Counted from the stretch's first letter, positions 28,183 through 38,437 are shown. The stretch is 44,537 nt of DNA from Luteimonas padinae (GCF_014652935.1 NZ_BMZT01000014.1:629-45165), one strand, 5' to 3'. Notes: generated by a model not told the origin, from the sequence alone. Made by a program: numbers and translations.

Positions 28183-28568
28183 CCGCCCGCAGGCTTGGCG
28201 GCGGCGGGCGCGCTTGCGGAAGCCGGGCTCGCGGAGGGGGCGCTGGTGGAAGGTGCGGTCGCGGCGTTCCCCGGCTTCACGGCGGCCCCGGCCGCCGGGG
28301 TCGCGGCCGGCGCATCACCCTTGGCGCCGTCGGCCTTGCCTGCGCCCTCGCCGCCTTCGGCGAGGTTGCGCTTCGTATCGCCGTCCTTCTTGAAGTCGGT
28401 CTCGTACCAGCCGCTGCCGGCGAGGCGGAAGGCCGGCGCGGTCAGCTTGCGGCCCACCCCACCCTGCGCCGCGCACGCCGGACAGGTGTCCGGATCCGGG
28501 TCGGACAGCTTCTGCAGACGGTCGAATTCATGGCCGCAGGCGGCGCAGCGGAAGGCGTAGATGGGCAT
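28179..28568 (-). CDS. FmdB-family zinc-ribbon protein
   Basis: The 129-residue product starts MPIYAFRCAACGHEFDRLQK, with the second cysteine pair DTCPACAAQG, making a CXXC-CXXC zinc ribbon at ~8-36. The conserved FRLAGSGWYETDFKK follows. The C-terminal half (~75-129) is Ala/Pro/Gly-rich and probably disordered. An upstream in-frame ATG would add unrelated residues. The function of the FmdB regulatory family is poorly defined. It is coupled to the antiporter gene. Confidence 0.85.
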   Translation of the reverse strand: MPIYAFRCAACGHEFDRLQKLSDPDPDTCPACAAQGGVGRKLTAPAFRLAGSGWYETDFKKDGDTKRNLAEGGEGAGKADGAKGDAPAATPAAGAAVKPGNAATAPSTSAPSASPASASAPAAAKPAGG

Positions 28569-28636
28569 GGCGGTAACCGGAAACAGCGGAATGCTGCGCG
28601 CATTCTGCGGTTCCATCGCCGCAAATCAAGACACCA

Positions 28637-28665
28637 CCCCTCTCCCCGCAAGGCGGGGAAAGGGG
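28637..28665. repeat. Intergenic GC-rich hairpin
   Basis: CCCCTCTCCCCGC and GCGGGGAAAGGGG form an imperfect 12-bp stem between the lipoprotein gene and the FmdB gene. No good T tract follows on either strand, so it may be a processing or stability hairpin rather than a terminator. Confidence 0.5.
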
Positions 28666-28694
28666 TTGCGGAGGCTTTGAAGCAGTGCGCCGGG

Positions 28695-29381
28695 TCAGTC
28701 GGTGCTGCCCCACGGCGCGGGCGGCAGTTCGACCGGCGTGGTCAGGTCGAACTCGACCTGGAACAGGCGCCCCTGCGGGTTCACCTCGTCTTCCGGGCGC
28801 GAGAGCTCGTAGAGGAAGCGCTGGCCCGGCTCGATCTCCATCGCCCAGGTGTTGGTGGTGGAGACGTTGGCACCGGTGCGGCCAAAGAGTTCGATCGATT
28901 CGGCGTCGACGGGGAACTCCTGGCGCACGGCGGTGCCCGCGGCCACGCTCTCGCCGCCGTACATGGTCTGCTCGTCCGGCGTGCCGTCCTCGTGGCGATG
29001 GTCGTGCTTGAGGCGCAGGCCGGTGCCGGTGCGCGTGATCACCCAGGTGCGCGAATGGTCGTCGCCGACGTGGAACGGGACCAGCAGCTGCTTCGATGGC
29101 TCGTCGCAGCCGCGGACGTGCATCACCAGGGCCTTGCCCTCGAACGCGTCGGGCGTCGGCGACGCCGGCGCGTTGGCGACGATGCGGCCGGCGAAGGCCT
29201 GGCCGCAGTGGCTGGCCAGCGCGGCCATGAAGGCGTCGGCCGGCTCACCGGCGGGCGCGGGCGCAGGCGCCGCGGCCGGCGCGTCGCCGGCGCCGGCCGC
29301 GGGAGCCGGATCAGTGGAGGGCGCGCAGGCGGCCAGGGCCACCAGCGCGACGGACAGGGCGGACACTCGGATCGTATTCAT
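28695..29381 (-). CDS. Lipoprotein of unknown function
   Basis: The 228-residue product has a lipoprotein signal ending LAAC (C19). A Pro/Ala-rich spacer (~20-48) is followed by a globular domain containing FMAALASHCGQAFAGRI, LVMHVRGCDEP, TWVITRTGTGLRLKHDHRHEDG and FLYELSRPEDEVNPQGRLF. I do not recognise a named family with confidence. Two cysteines (CGQ, RGCDE) could form a disulfide. It is likely anchored in the outer membrane (residue after Cys is Ala). It is probably transcribed alone. Confidence 0.8.
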   Translation of the reverse strand: MNTIRVSALSVALVALAACAPSTDPAPAAGAGDAPAAAPAPAPAGEPADAFMAALASHCGQAFAGRIVANAPASPTPDAFEGKALVMHVRGCDEPSKQLLVPFHVGDDHSRTWVITRTGTGLRLKHDHRHEDGTPDEQTMYGGESVAAGTAVRQEFPVDAESIELFGRTGANVSTTNTWAMEIEPGQRFLYELSRPEDEVNPQGRLFQVEFDLTTPVELPPAPWGSTD

Positions 29382-29443
29382 CCGCCCACCCTAACCGCCG
29401 TGCCTGCGGCGGGCAAACCGCGTGACGCCGCCCGGCCGGGCGC

Positions 29444-29896
29444 TCAGCGCGGCTTCGGCTCGCGGTACACCAGCACCGGAATGCTGGAGTGGGTGAGCAC
29501 CTTCAGCGTCTCGCTGCCCAGCACCAGCGCACCCAGTCCGCGGCGGCCGTGCGAGGCCATCGCGATCAGGTCGCAGCCGGCGTCGTTGGCGGCGTTGATG
29601 ATCGCCTCCCAGGGGTGGTCGCTCTCGACCATGCTGGAGCTGCACGGCACGCCCGCCGCCGTCGCGCGCGCCTCGGCCGCGGCCAGCCGGCGCGCGCCCT
29701 CGTCGCGGGCCGCCCGGGTGTAGTCGTCGTAGCCGCCGGCCAGCGGCTCGCCGGTCACGCCGTAGACGCGGATGGGCGCGGTGACGGTGAAGAAGTGCAC
29801 GCTCGCGCCGGTCTCCTTCGCGAACGCGACGCCCTGGTCGATGGCGGACATTGACAGCTCGCTGCCGTCGGTGGGGATCAGGATCTGCCTGTACAT
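29444..29896 (-). CDS. Universal stress protein (UspA family)
   Basis: The 150-residue single-domain product starts at ATG 29896 behind AGGAGG (6 nt spacing). The sequence MYRQILIPTDGSELS, then GASVHFFTVTAP, and CDLIAMASHGRRGLGALVLG followed by SETLKVLTHSSIPVLV, gives the G-X2-G-X9-G-S ATP-binding signature of ATP-binding Usp proteins. It is cytoplasmic and usually stress or growth-arrest induced. Confidence 0.93.
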   Translation of the reverse strand: MYRQILIPTDGSELSMSAIDQGVAFAKETGASVHFFTVTAPIRVYGVTGEPLAGGYDDYTRAARDEGARRLAAAEARATAAGVPCSSSMVESDHPWEAIINAANDAGCDLIAMASHGRRGLGALVLGSETLKVLTHSSIPVLVYREPKPR

Positions 29897-30100
29897 GACG
29901 TTCCTCCTCTGCTCTCTCCCGCAGGGTGCACCCGATGGGTCCCGGCCGCATTGATCCAGGTCAGTGGACGCCCGACAGCCCGGAACACGGTCTGGACATC
30001 GCCGTCCCGGGCATCGATGAGCCAGGGCCGCGTGCCGCCGCGGCCCGGAACGGTTGCGCGTCGTCCCCGCCCCGGCAGCGAGGCCGCGGGACGGCCGCAT

Positions 30101-32116
<2,016 letters not shown>

Positions 32117-32204
32117 CCCGGCAGTTTACCGGGCTGCGCGGCCCCGCCGGCCTGCGGTAACGTCGGTTCCGCGCCGGAGGGGCGCGTGATGGAGGGCAAG
32201 GCCG

Positions 32205-33143
32205 ATGGCGATGCAGCTCAGCGTGCAGGTGGCGTCGTGGCTCCACGCACAGGTGACCGCGGGCGCGCCGCTGGGCCAGGTGCTGCCCGCCATGGTGCGC
32301 CAGGGCTTCGACGAGCTGCAGGTGCGCCGGATCTACAACGCGGTGCTGTCCGACCCGGATGGCTTCAAGGCCGGGTTCTCGCGCGCGGCCGCCGGCCAGC
32401 CCGCGGTCGCCCACCGGCTGCCGCAGGGCCAGGTCAACGCCCCGGCGGCCCCGGCGGACGGCACGGTCCCCGCGCACCTGCCGTTCCATCCGGTGGCCAC
32501 GATCCGCGCCGACGCGCGCAGCATCGCCTGCGACCACGGCGCGGTCCACGTCGCGTTCCGCCTGCAGCGCCCGCACGTGGTCCTGTTCGAGAACGTGCTG
32601 ACCGGCGAGGAGTGCGATGCGCTCATCGCCGAGGCCCGGCCGCGGCTGCGGCGCGCCGGCGTGGTCGATTCCGAGCGCGGCGGCACCACGATCGACGAGC
32701 GCCGCACCAGCGAACTGGCCGCGGTCCAGCGCGGCGCCTCGCCGCTGGTCGCGCGCCTGGACGCGCGCATCGCCGCGATCACCGGCGTGCCGCTGGCACA
32801 GGGCGAGCCGCTGCAGGTCATGCGCTACGGCGTCGGCGCCGAGTACCAGCCGCACTACGACTACTTCGACCTCGGGCGGCCGGGGCAGGCGGTGCAGCTG
32901 CGCAACGGCGGGCAGCGCATCGCCAGCCTGGTGATCTACCTCAACGACGTGGAGGCCGGCGGCGAGACCACCTTCCCGCGCTGCGCCCTGTCCGTCGGCC
33001 CGCGCAAGGGCAGTGCGGTGTTCTTCGCCTACACCGACGCCCAGTCGCGCACCGACCCGATGTCCTTCCACGCCGGTGCCCCGGTGACGCGCGGCGAGAA
33101 GTGGATCGCGACGCGCTGGATGCGGGAGCGCGCGTTCACCTGA
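32205..33143 (+). CDS. 2-oxoglutarate/Fe(II) dioxygenase (prolyl 4-hydroxylase-like)
   Basis: The 312-residue product has a C-terminal double-stranded beta-helix of the P4Hc type (~125-310). The iron ligands are H217 and D219 in YQPHYDYFD and H289 in SFHAGAPV; K299 in RGEKW should bind 2-oxoglutarate. The N-terminal ~115 residues are a helical region found in some bacterial P4H-like enzymes. There is no signal peptide, so it is cytoplasmic. The natural substrate is unknown. It precedes a TonB-dependent receptor by 127 bp in the same direction, with a promoter-like sequence between. Confidence 0.9.
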   Translation: MAMQLSVQVASWLHAQVTAGAPLGQVLPAMVRQGFDELQVRRIYNAVLSDPDGFKAGFSRAAAGQPAVAHRLPQGQVNAPAAPADGTVPAHLPFHPVATIRADARSIACDHGAVHVAFRLQRPHVVLFENVLTGEECDALIAEARPRLRRAGVVDSERGGTTIDERRTSELAAVQRGASPLVARLDARIAAITGVPLAQGEPLQVMRYGVGAEYQPHYDYFDLGRPGQAVQLRNGGQRIASLVIYLNDVEAGGETTFPRCALSVGPRKGSAVFFAYTDAQSRTDPMSFHAGAPVTRGEKWIATRWMRERAFT

Positions 33144-33187
33144 GATCGTTCCATCAGCAGAACGACGATGCACGGATTCCTGATGGA

Positions 33188-33216
33188 TTGACTGCTTCAT
33201 TCAGCGGGTGTTAAAG
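33188..33216 (+). promoter_or_regulatory. Possible sigma-70 promoter of the TonB-dependent receptor
   Basis: TTGACT (33188-33193) and TTAAAG (33211-33216) are exactly 17 bp apart, 55 bp upstream of the receptor ATG. The -10 match is only moderate. No Fur box was recognised. Confidence 0.35.
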
Positions 33217-33270
33217 CAAGAGAGCGCCTGCCGCAGGACCGCGGAGGCCTTGCCCCCACAGGAGTTCCGC

Positions 33271-35643
33271 ATGCCCCGCCACCCCCTTGGCCTCGCCCTG
33301 CTCGCCATCCTCGCTCCCGCCGTCGTCCATGCCCAGGACGCGCGCCCGGCGACCAGCCTCGACAATGTCATCGTCACCGGCACCCGCGTCAGCGACCGCA
33401 CGGTGGCCGAATCGCAGTCACCGATCGACATCATCACCAGCGAGGCGCTGCAGGCCACCGGCACCACCGAGCTCGCCACCGCGCTGGCGCGTGCCCTGCC
33501 CTCGCTCAACTTCCCGCGCCCGGCGCTCACCGACGGCACCAGTGCGATCCGCCCGGCGCAGCTGCGCGGCCTCGCGCCCGACCAGGTGCTGGTGCTGGTG
33601 AACGGCAAGCGCCGGCACACCTCGTCGCTGCTCAACCTCAACGGCACCATCGGCCGCGGCTCGGCACCGGTGGACCTCAACACCATCCCGCTGTCGGCGA
33701 TCGAACGCGTGGAGGTGCTGCGCGACGGCGCCTCGGCGCAGTACGGCTCCGACGCCATCGCCGGCGTGGTCAACGTGGTGCTCAAGGGCGCGCCCGGCAC
33801 CGGCGGCGTCTCGATGCGCCACGGCCAGTACGCGGCCGGCGACGGCGCCCAGACCCAGCTCGCCGGCGACACCGGCCTGTCGCTGGGCGGCGACCGCGGC
33901 TTCCTGCACCTGTCCGGCCAGATCGACCGGCAGGACCGCACGAACCGCGCGCGGCCCTTCGCCGGCACTCCGGCGGCGACCCAGCCGGAGCTGGGCCAGA
34001 AGGCCTTCGTGATCGGCGACCCGGAAGTCGATGCCGCCGCGGCCTCGTTCAATGCCGGCTTCGACATCAGCGACACGCTGTCGCTGTACGCCTTCGGCAC
34101 GATCAGCAACCGCGACATCACCTCGTTCGCGTTCTTCCGCGCGCCGGGCAACCCGAGCCAGAACGTCCCCTCGATCTATCCCGACGGCTACCTGCCGGAG
34201 ATCAACAACGTGTCGCGCGACCGCGCCATCGTCGCCGGCCTCAAGGGCCGCTTCGGCGAAGCCTGGGACTGGGACCTGAGCTTCAACCACGGCTACAACA
34301 ACCTCGAGTTCTTCACCCGCAACACGCTCAACGCCAGCATCGGCGCAGACTCGCCGACCTCGTTCTACGACGGCGCGCTGGAGACCACCCAGAACATCGC
34401 CAACTTCGACCTCAACCGGCAGCTCGACATCGGCCTGGCCTACCCGGCCACGCTGGCCCTGGGCGTGGAGTTCCGCAACGAGAAGTGGAACCAGTCGCCG
34501 GGCGAATGGGGCTCCTACGCCCAGCCCGACCTCAGCCGCCCCGGCGGCGCGCAGGGCTTCGGCGGCTTCGCGCCCGAAGTGTCCGGCGCCTACTCGCGCG
34601 ACAGCCACGCGGTCTACGCCGGCCTCGAGGCCGACATCACGGAGAAGTTCTCCGCCGGCATCGCCGGCCGCTACGAGGACTACGACGACTTCGGCAGCCA
34701 GGCCTCGGGCAAGCTCTCCGCGCGCTACGCCTTCACCGACGCGGTGGCCCTGCGCGGCACCGTGTCCAGCGGCTTCCGCGCGCCGTCGCTGGCGCAGCAG
34801 TACTTCCAGACCATCAGCACGATCTACCTGGCCGGCATTCCCGAGCCTTTCGAGATCCGCACTTTCCCGGCCTCCAGCGCGGTTGCGCAGGCCTTCGGCG
34901 CCGAGCCGCTGCAGCCGGAGGAGTCACTGTCGTACAGCCTGGGCCTGGTACTGCAGCCGGCCGAGCGCCTGTACGTCACCATCGACGCCTACCACATCGA
35001 GGTCGACGACCGGATCGCGCTGTCGTCCAACCTCACCGGCGACGCGGTGCGCGCGCTGCTGGAATCGCGGGGCATCTTCGGCGTCAACGGAGGCCGCTAC
35101 TTCACCAACGCCATCGACACCCGCACGCAGGGCATCGACGTAGTCGCCAATTACGGCCTCGACATCGGCGGCGGCACGCTCGACCTCACCGCCGGCTGGA
35201 ACTGGACCGATACCGAGATCACCCGCATCGCGCCCAATCCGGAGGAGCTGGAGCAGGCCGGGCTGAACCTCGAGCGCATCGACCGCACCGAGATCGGCCG
35301 CATCGAGGACGGCTTTCCGAACACCAAGCTGCTGCTGTCGGGCACCTGGTCGCTGGATGCCTGGGACTTCAGCCTGGCTGCGACCCGCTACGGCAGCGTG
35401 ACCACCCGCCCGGCCAACGCCGCCAACGACCAGACCTACGGCGCCAAGTGGCTGCTCGACGCCTCGGCGGCCTACAAGCTGGACAACTGGACCTTCACCT
35501 TGGGCGCCGACAACCTGCTCAACGAGTACCCGGACGAGAACAGCTTCGCCAACTCGACCAACGGGCAGTTCCCGTACAGCAACCTGTCGCCGTTCGGCTT
35601 CAACGGCGCCTTCGTGTACGGCAAGGTCGCCTACCGCTGGTAG
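33271..35643 (+). CDS. TonB-dependent outer-membrane receptor
   Basis: The 790-residue product starts at ATG 33271 with AGGAG 6 nt upstream. The signal peptide ends VVHAQ (~residue 23). The TonB box is DNVIVTGTR (~31-39). The plug domain (~45-170) carries QLRGLAPDQVLVLVNGKRRHTS and VEVLRDGASAQYGSDAIAGVVN. The beta-barrel follows, with the usual FRAPSLAQQYF segment and a C-terminal YGKVAYRW ending in Trp, as outer-membrane barrels do. The ligand is unknown; siderophores, carbohydrates and cobalamin are all possible in this family. The upstream dioxygenase may be functionally linked. Confidence 0.95.
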   Translation: MPRHPLGLALLAILAPAVVHAQDARPATSLDNVIVTGTRVSDRTVAESQSPIDIITSEALQATGTTELATALARALPSLNFPRPALTDGTSAIRPAQLRGLAPDQVLVLVNGKRRHTSSLLNLNGTIGRGSAPVDLNTIPLSAIERVEVLRDGASAQYGSDAIAGVVNVVLKGAPGTGGVSMRHGQYAAGDGAQTQLAGDTGLSLGGDRGFLHLSGQIDRQDRTNRARPFAGTPAATQPELGQKAFVIGDPEVDAAAASFNAGFDISDTLSLYAFGTISNRDITSFAFFRAPGNPSQNVPSIYPDGYLPEINNVSRDRAIVAGLKGRFGEAWDWDLSFNHGYNNLEFFTRNTLNASIGADSPTSFYDGALETTQNIANFDLNRQLDIGLAYPATLALGVEFRNEKWNQSPGEWGSYAQPDLSRPGGAQGFGGFAPEVSGAYSRDSHAVYAGLEADITEKFSAGIAGRYEDYDDFGSQASGKLSARYAFTDAVALRGTVSSGFRAPSLAQQYFQTISTIYLAGIPEPFEIRTFPASSAVAQAFGAEPLQPEESLSYSLGLVLQPAERLYVTIDAYHIEVDDRIALSSNLTGDAVRALLESRGIFGVNGGRYFTNAIDTRTQGIDVVANYGLDIGGGTLDLTAGWNWTDTEITRIAPNPEELEQAGLNLERIDRTEIGRIEDGFPNTKLLLSGTWSLDAWDFSLAATRYGSVTTRPANAANDQTYGAKWLLDASAAYKLDNWTFTLGADNLLNEYPDENSFANSTNGQFPYSNLSPFGFNGAFVYGKVAYRW

Positions 35644-35715
35644 GCCGAACCCGGGGGCCCGGAGACGGGCCCCTTGGCCCATGGCAGCCGCCGCTGCTGC
35701 GGGATCTGCCTGGTG

Positions 35716-35790
35716 GGAGCGGCCTTTGCAGGAACGGCCTTTGCAGGAACGGCCTTTATTGGAACGGCCTTTGTGGGAATGGCCTTTGTG
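35716..35790. repeat. 15-bp tandem repeat array next to a REP
   Basis: Five consecutive 15-bp units (GGAGCGGCCTTTGCA, GGAACGGCCTTTGCA, GGAACGGCCTTTATT, GGAACGGCCTTTGTG, GGAATGGCCTTTGTG) run directly into the REP that begins GGAGCGGCTATAGCC. Units differ by 1-3 bases. There are no spacers, so it is not CRISPR. Confidence 0.95.
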
Positions 35791-35847
35791 GGAGCGGCTA
35801 TAGCCGCGATTGCGACATCTTCATCGCGGCTATAGCCGCTCCTACAA
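35788..35847. repeat. REP doublet, subtype 1
   Basis: A short doublet: GGAGCGGCTATAGCCGC then GATTGCGACATCTTCATC and the inverse GCGGCTATAGCCGCTCCTAC. The left head reads GTGG rather than GTAG. It lies between the TonB receptor and the Kef-type antiporter. Confidence 0.93.
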
Positions 35848-35938
35848 GGACATCCGCCCGGAGGACGCCTGTTCCCCGGGTGATGGCCGCTCCCGCGTTC
35901 TCCCCTATCCTGTGGCAGCCCCCCCGCCGGGAACCCGG

Positions 35939-37696
35939 ATGCCGCACCACACCGAACTCATCGCGATCCTCACCGTCGGCTTCGTGCTGGCCTATGCCCT
36001 GGGCCTGGCCGCGCATCGCCTGCGCCTGTCGCCGCTGGTGGGCTACCTGGTCGCGGGCATCATCGCCGGGCCGTTCACCCCGGGCTTCGTCGGCGACCAG
36101 GCCCTGGCGCCGCAGCTGGCCGAGATCGGCGTGATCCTGCTGATGTTCGGCGTCGGCCTGCACTTCTCCATCCGCGACCTGATGGCGGTGAAGCACATCG
36201 CCATTCCCGGCGCCGTGGTGCAGATCTCCGTGGCGACCCTGCTCGGCTGGGGGCTGGCCGCGGTGATGGGCTGGCCGACGCTGCACGGCATCGTGTTCGG
36301 CTTCTCGCTGGCCACCGCCAGCACCGTGGTGCTGCTGCGGGCGATGGAGCAGCGGCGGCTGCTGGACACCACGCGCGGGCGGATCGCGGTGGGCTGGCTG
36401 ATCGTGGAGGACCTCGCCTGCGTCATCGCCCTGGTGCTGATGCCTGCGTTGGCGAGCGTGTTCGGCGACGCCGCGGGCGAGCCGGTGCCGGCAAGCGCAG
36501 TCATCGTGGAGATCGGCAAGACCCTGGTGCAGGTGGCGCTGTTCGTGGCGGTGATGCTGGTGGTGGGGCGGCGGGTGATCCCGTGGATGCTCGAGCGCAC
36601 CGCCGGCACCGGCTCGCGCGAGCTGTTCACGCTGGCGGTGCTGTCGATCGCGCTGGGCATCGCGCTGGGCTCGGCGGAGCTGTTCGGGGTGTCGTTCGCG
36701 CTGGGCGCGTTCTTCGCCGGCATGCTGCTCAACGAATCCGAACTCAGCCACAAGGCCGCGCAGGACTCGCTGCCGATGCGCGACGCCTTCGCGGTGCTGT
36801 TCTTCGTCTCGGTGGGCATGCTGTTCGACCCGGCGATCCTGGTGCGCGAGCCGCTGCTGGTGCTGGCCACCACCTTCATCATCATGTTCGGCAAGTCGGC
36901 GGCCGCCTACCTGATCGTGCGCGGCTTCGGGCATCCGAAGTCGACCGCGCTGACGATCTCGGCCAGCCTGGCGCAGATCGGCGAATTCGCCTTCATCATC
37001 GCGGCGCTGGGCGTGTCGCTGGGCATCCTGCCCGAGGAGGGCCAGGACCTGGTGCTGGCCGGCGCGCTGATCTCGATCATGCTCAACCCGGTGTCGTTTG
37101 CCGTCGTCGACCGCTGGATCGCGCGCCAGGAGGCTTCGGCCCGCGCCGAGGCGAGCGCGGCTAACGATCGCGAGGTGGCGGCCGACGCCGCCAACCACCA
37201 TCTGCCGGACTCGCTGTCCGGGCACGCGGTGGTGGTCGGCTACGGCCGGGTCGGCCAGCAGCTTGCGAGCCTGCTGCACGGCCGTGGCGTGCCGCTGGTG
37301 GTGGTCGAGGACGATGCCGACCGCGTCGACGCCGCGCGCGCCGCCGGCCTGCACGCGGTGCGCGGCAACGTGGCCGCGGAGGCGGTGATGCTGGAGACCG
37401 CCCCGCAGCGCGCGGCGATGGCCGTGTTCGCCATCCCGAACGCGCTGGAGGCCGGCGAGACGATCGCGCGGCTCAAGGCGCTGAACGCCGCGATCACCGT
37501 GCTCGCGCGCGCGCACAGCGAGGCCGAGGTGAAGCACCTGCTCGAGCACGGCGCCGACGGTGCCGTGCTGGCCGAACGCGAACTGGCGTACTCACTGGCG
37601 GAAATGGTGATGGCGACGCCGCCTTATCGCCCCGCCCGGACCAACGCCGCCGCGCCCGCGCCCGTCCATCCGCCCTCACACCCGCCCTCTCTGTAG
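35939..37696 (+). CDS. Kef/YbaL-type CPA2 antiporter with TrkA-N domain
   Basis: The 585-residue product starts at ATG 35939 (MPHHTELIAILTVGFVLAYA); an earlier frame runs through the REP and is not coding. About 12 membrane helices (~8-395) include LSPLVGYLVAGIIAGPFTPG, VILLMFGVGLHFSIRDL and FALGAFFAGMLLNESELSHKA. A cytoplasmic Rossmann TrkA-N domain (~425-545) carries HAVVVGYGRVGQQLASLL. It closely resembles YbaL, a putative K+/H+ antiporter of the Kef group. The tail is Pro/Ala-rich, and the stop TAG is part of the GTAG head of the next REP, so the C-terminus may have been altered by that insertion. Confidence 0.93.
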   Translation: MPHHTELIAILTVGFVLAYALGLAAHRLRLSPLVGYLVAGIIAGPFTPGFVGDQALAPQLAEIGVILLMFGVGLHFSIRDLMAVKHIAIPGAVVQISVATLLGWGLAAVMGWPTLHGIVFGFSLATASTVVLLRAMEQRRLLDTTRGRIAVGWLIVEDLACVIALVLMPALASVFGDAAGEPVPASAVIVEIGKTLVQVALFVAVMLVVGRRVIPWMLERTAGTGSRELFTLAVLSIALGIALGSAELFGVSFALGAFFAGMLLNESELSHKAAQDSLPMRDAFAVLFFVSVGMLFDPAILVREPLLVLATTFIIMFGKSAAAYLIVRGFGHPKSTALTISASLAQIGEFAFIIAALGVSLGILPEEGQDLVLAGALISIMLNPVSFAVVDRWIARQEASARAEASAANDREVAADAANHHLPDSLSGHAVVVGYGRVGQQLASLLHGRGVPLVVVEDDADRVDAARAAGLHAVRGNVAAEAVMLETAPQRAAMAVFAIPNALEAGETIARLKALNAAITVLARAHSEAEVKHLLEHGADGAVLAERELAYSLAEMVMATPPYRPARTNAAAPAPVHPPSHPPSL

Positions 37697-37765
37697 GAGC
37701 AGCTACAGCTGCGACCACATGTCACCGCGTGCGGAAGAGCGGTCGCAGCTATAGCTGCTCCTACA
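37692..37765. repeat. REP doublet, subtype 2, left flank of RAYT
   Basis: GTAGGAGCAGCTACAGCTGC then GACC, about 27 bp of spacer, then GGTCGCAGCTATAGCTGC and TCCTACA. Its reverse complement matches the right-flank doublet over the full ~74 bp with about ten mismatches, including the spacer GACCGCTCTTCCGCA. Confidence 0.97.
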
Positions 37766-37821
37766 GGAACGCGGTAGGTAGGCTGATGGTGTCTGCCACG
37801 TAGCGACGGCACGCTCGCCGA

Positions 37822-38301
37822 ATGCCGGGCCAACGCTCACACGCCCTCCGCCGCGGCTGCTGGTCCCAGCCCGGGGGCATCTATCTGCTCACCTTCGTCA
37901 CCGAGGGCCGGCGGCCATGGTTCGCGGAATGGGACCCCGCCTCGCGGATCGCCCGTGCGCTCGCCAGCGTAGAAGCCTGGGGTGACGTCAGCCTGCTGTG
38001 CTGGGTGCTGATGCCCGACCACTGGCACGGCGTGCTGCAGCTCGGCAGTCGCGAACCCCTTTCGCGCTGCGTCGGCCGCGCGCGGGCGCACGCGACGCGG
38101 ACGTGGAAGCCGCCGGGCGACGGTCCCCGGCTCTGGCAGCGGAGTTTCCACGACCGAGCGCTGCGGGCGGAGGAGCGGCTGGTGGATGTCGCCCGCTATG
38201 TGGTGATGAACCCGCTGCGCGCCGGCCTGGTGCGCCGCATCGGCGACTATCCGTACTGGGATGCGGTGTGGATCAGCCAGGACGCCGCGCCCGCCATGTA
38301 G
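37822..38301 (+). CDS. REP-associated tyrosine transposase (RAYT, TnpA-REP)
   Basis: The 159-residue product belongs to the IS200/IS605-like Y1 HUH endonuclease superfamily, RAYT group. The metal-binding HUH motif is H67-W68-H69 in VLMPDHWHGVLQLG. The family segment LWQRSFHDRALR lies at ~104-115. The predicted catalytic tyrosine is Y126 in DVARYVVMNPLRAGLVRR, the RAYT version of the Y-x4-NP-x-RAGL motif. RAYTs bind and nick single-stranded REP hairpins next to the GTAG tetranucleotide; here the flanking REPs carry GTAG. No good ribosome binding site precedes the ATG at 37822, so expression may be low or the start slightly different. Confidence 0.93.
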   Translation: MPGQRSHALRRGCWSQPGGIYLLTFVTEGRRPWFAEWDPASRIARALASVEAWGDVSLLCWVLMPDHWHGVLQLGSREPLSRCVGRARAHATRTWKPPGDGPRLWQRSFHDRALRAEERLVDVARYVVMNPLRAGLVRRIGDYPYWDAVWISQDAAPAM

Positions 38302-38337
38302 TCCGGGCGATTATCTGCCCCTCACCCGCCCTCCCCC

Positions 38338-38412
38338 TGTAGGAGCAGCTACAGCTGCGACCGCTCTTCCGCATGGGGCGACACCAGGTCGCAGCTATAG
38401 CTGCTCCTACAG
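38338..38412. repeat. REP doublet, subtype 2, right flank of RAYT
   Basis: GTAGGAGCAGCTACAGCTGC then GACCGCTCTTCCGCA, spacer, and the inverse GCAGCTATAGCTGCTCCTAC. It lies 26 bp from the clpB stop codon (convergent), so it may also shape clpB mRNA ends. Confidence 0.97.
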
Positions 38413-38437
38413 GAAAAGGGCGGGGGAGGTGGAGGGG

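Larger units (their letters stand above)
37692..38412. mobile_element. REP-RAYT unit (transposase gene between inverted REP doublets)
   Basis: The unit of about 720 bp consists of two mutually inverted REP doublets (37692-37765 and 38338-38412) around a Y1-type transposase gene. This matches the organisation described for REP-associated tyrosine transposases in Pseudomonas, Stenotrophomonas and Escherichia. Such units are usually single-copy and domesticated rather than freely mobile. No target duplication was recognised. Confidence 0.85.

Noticed and set aside
35716..35790. Possible CRISPR array
   Set aside because: The 15-bp units are contiguous without spacers and derive from a REP arm, and no cas genes are present.
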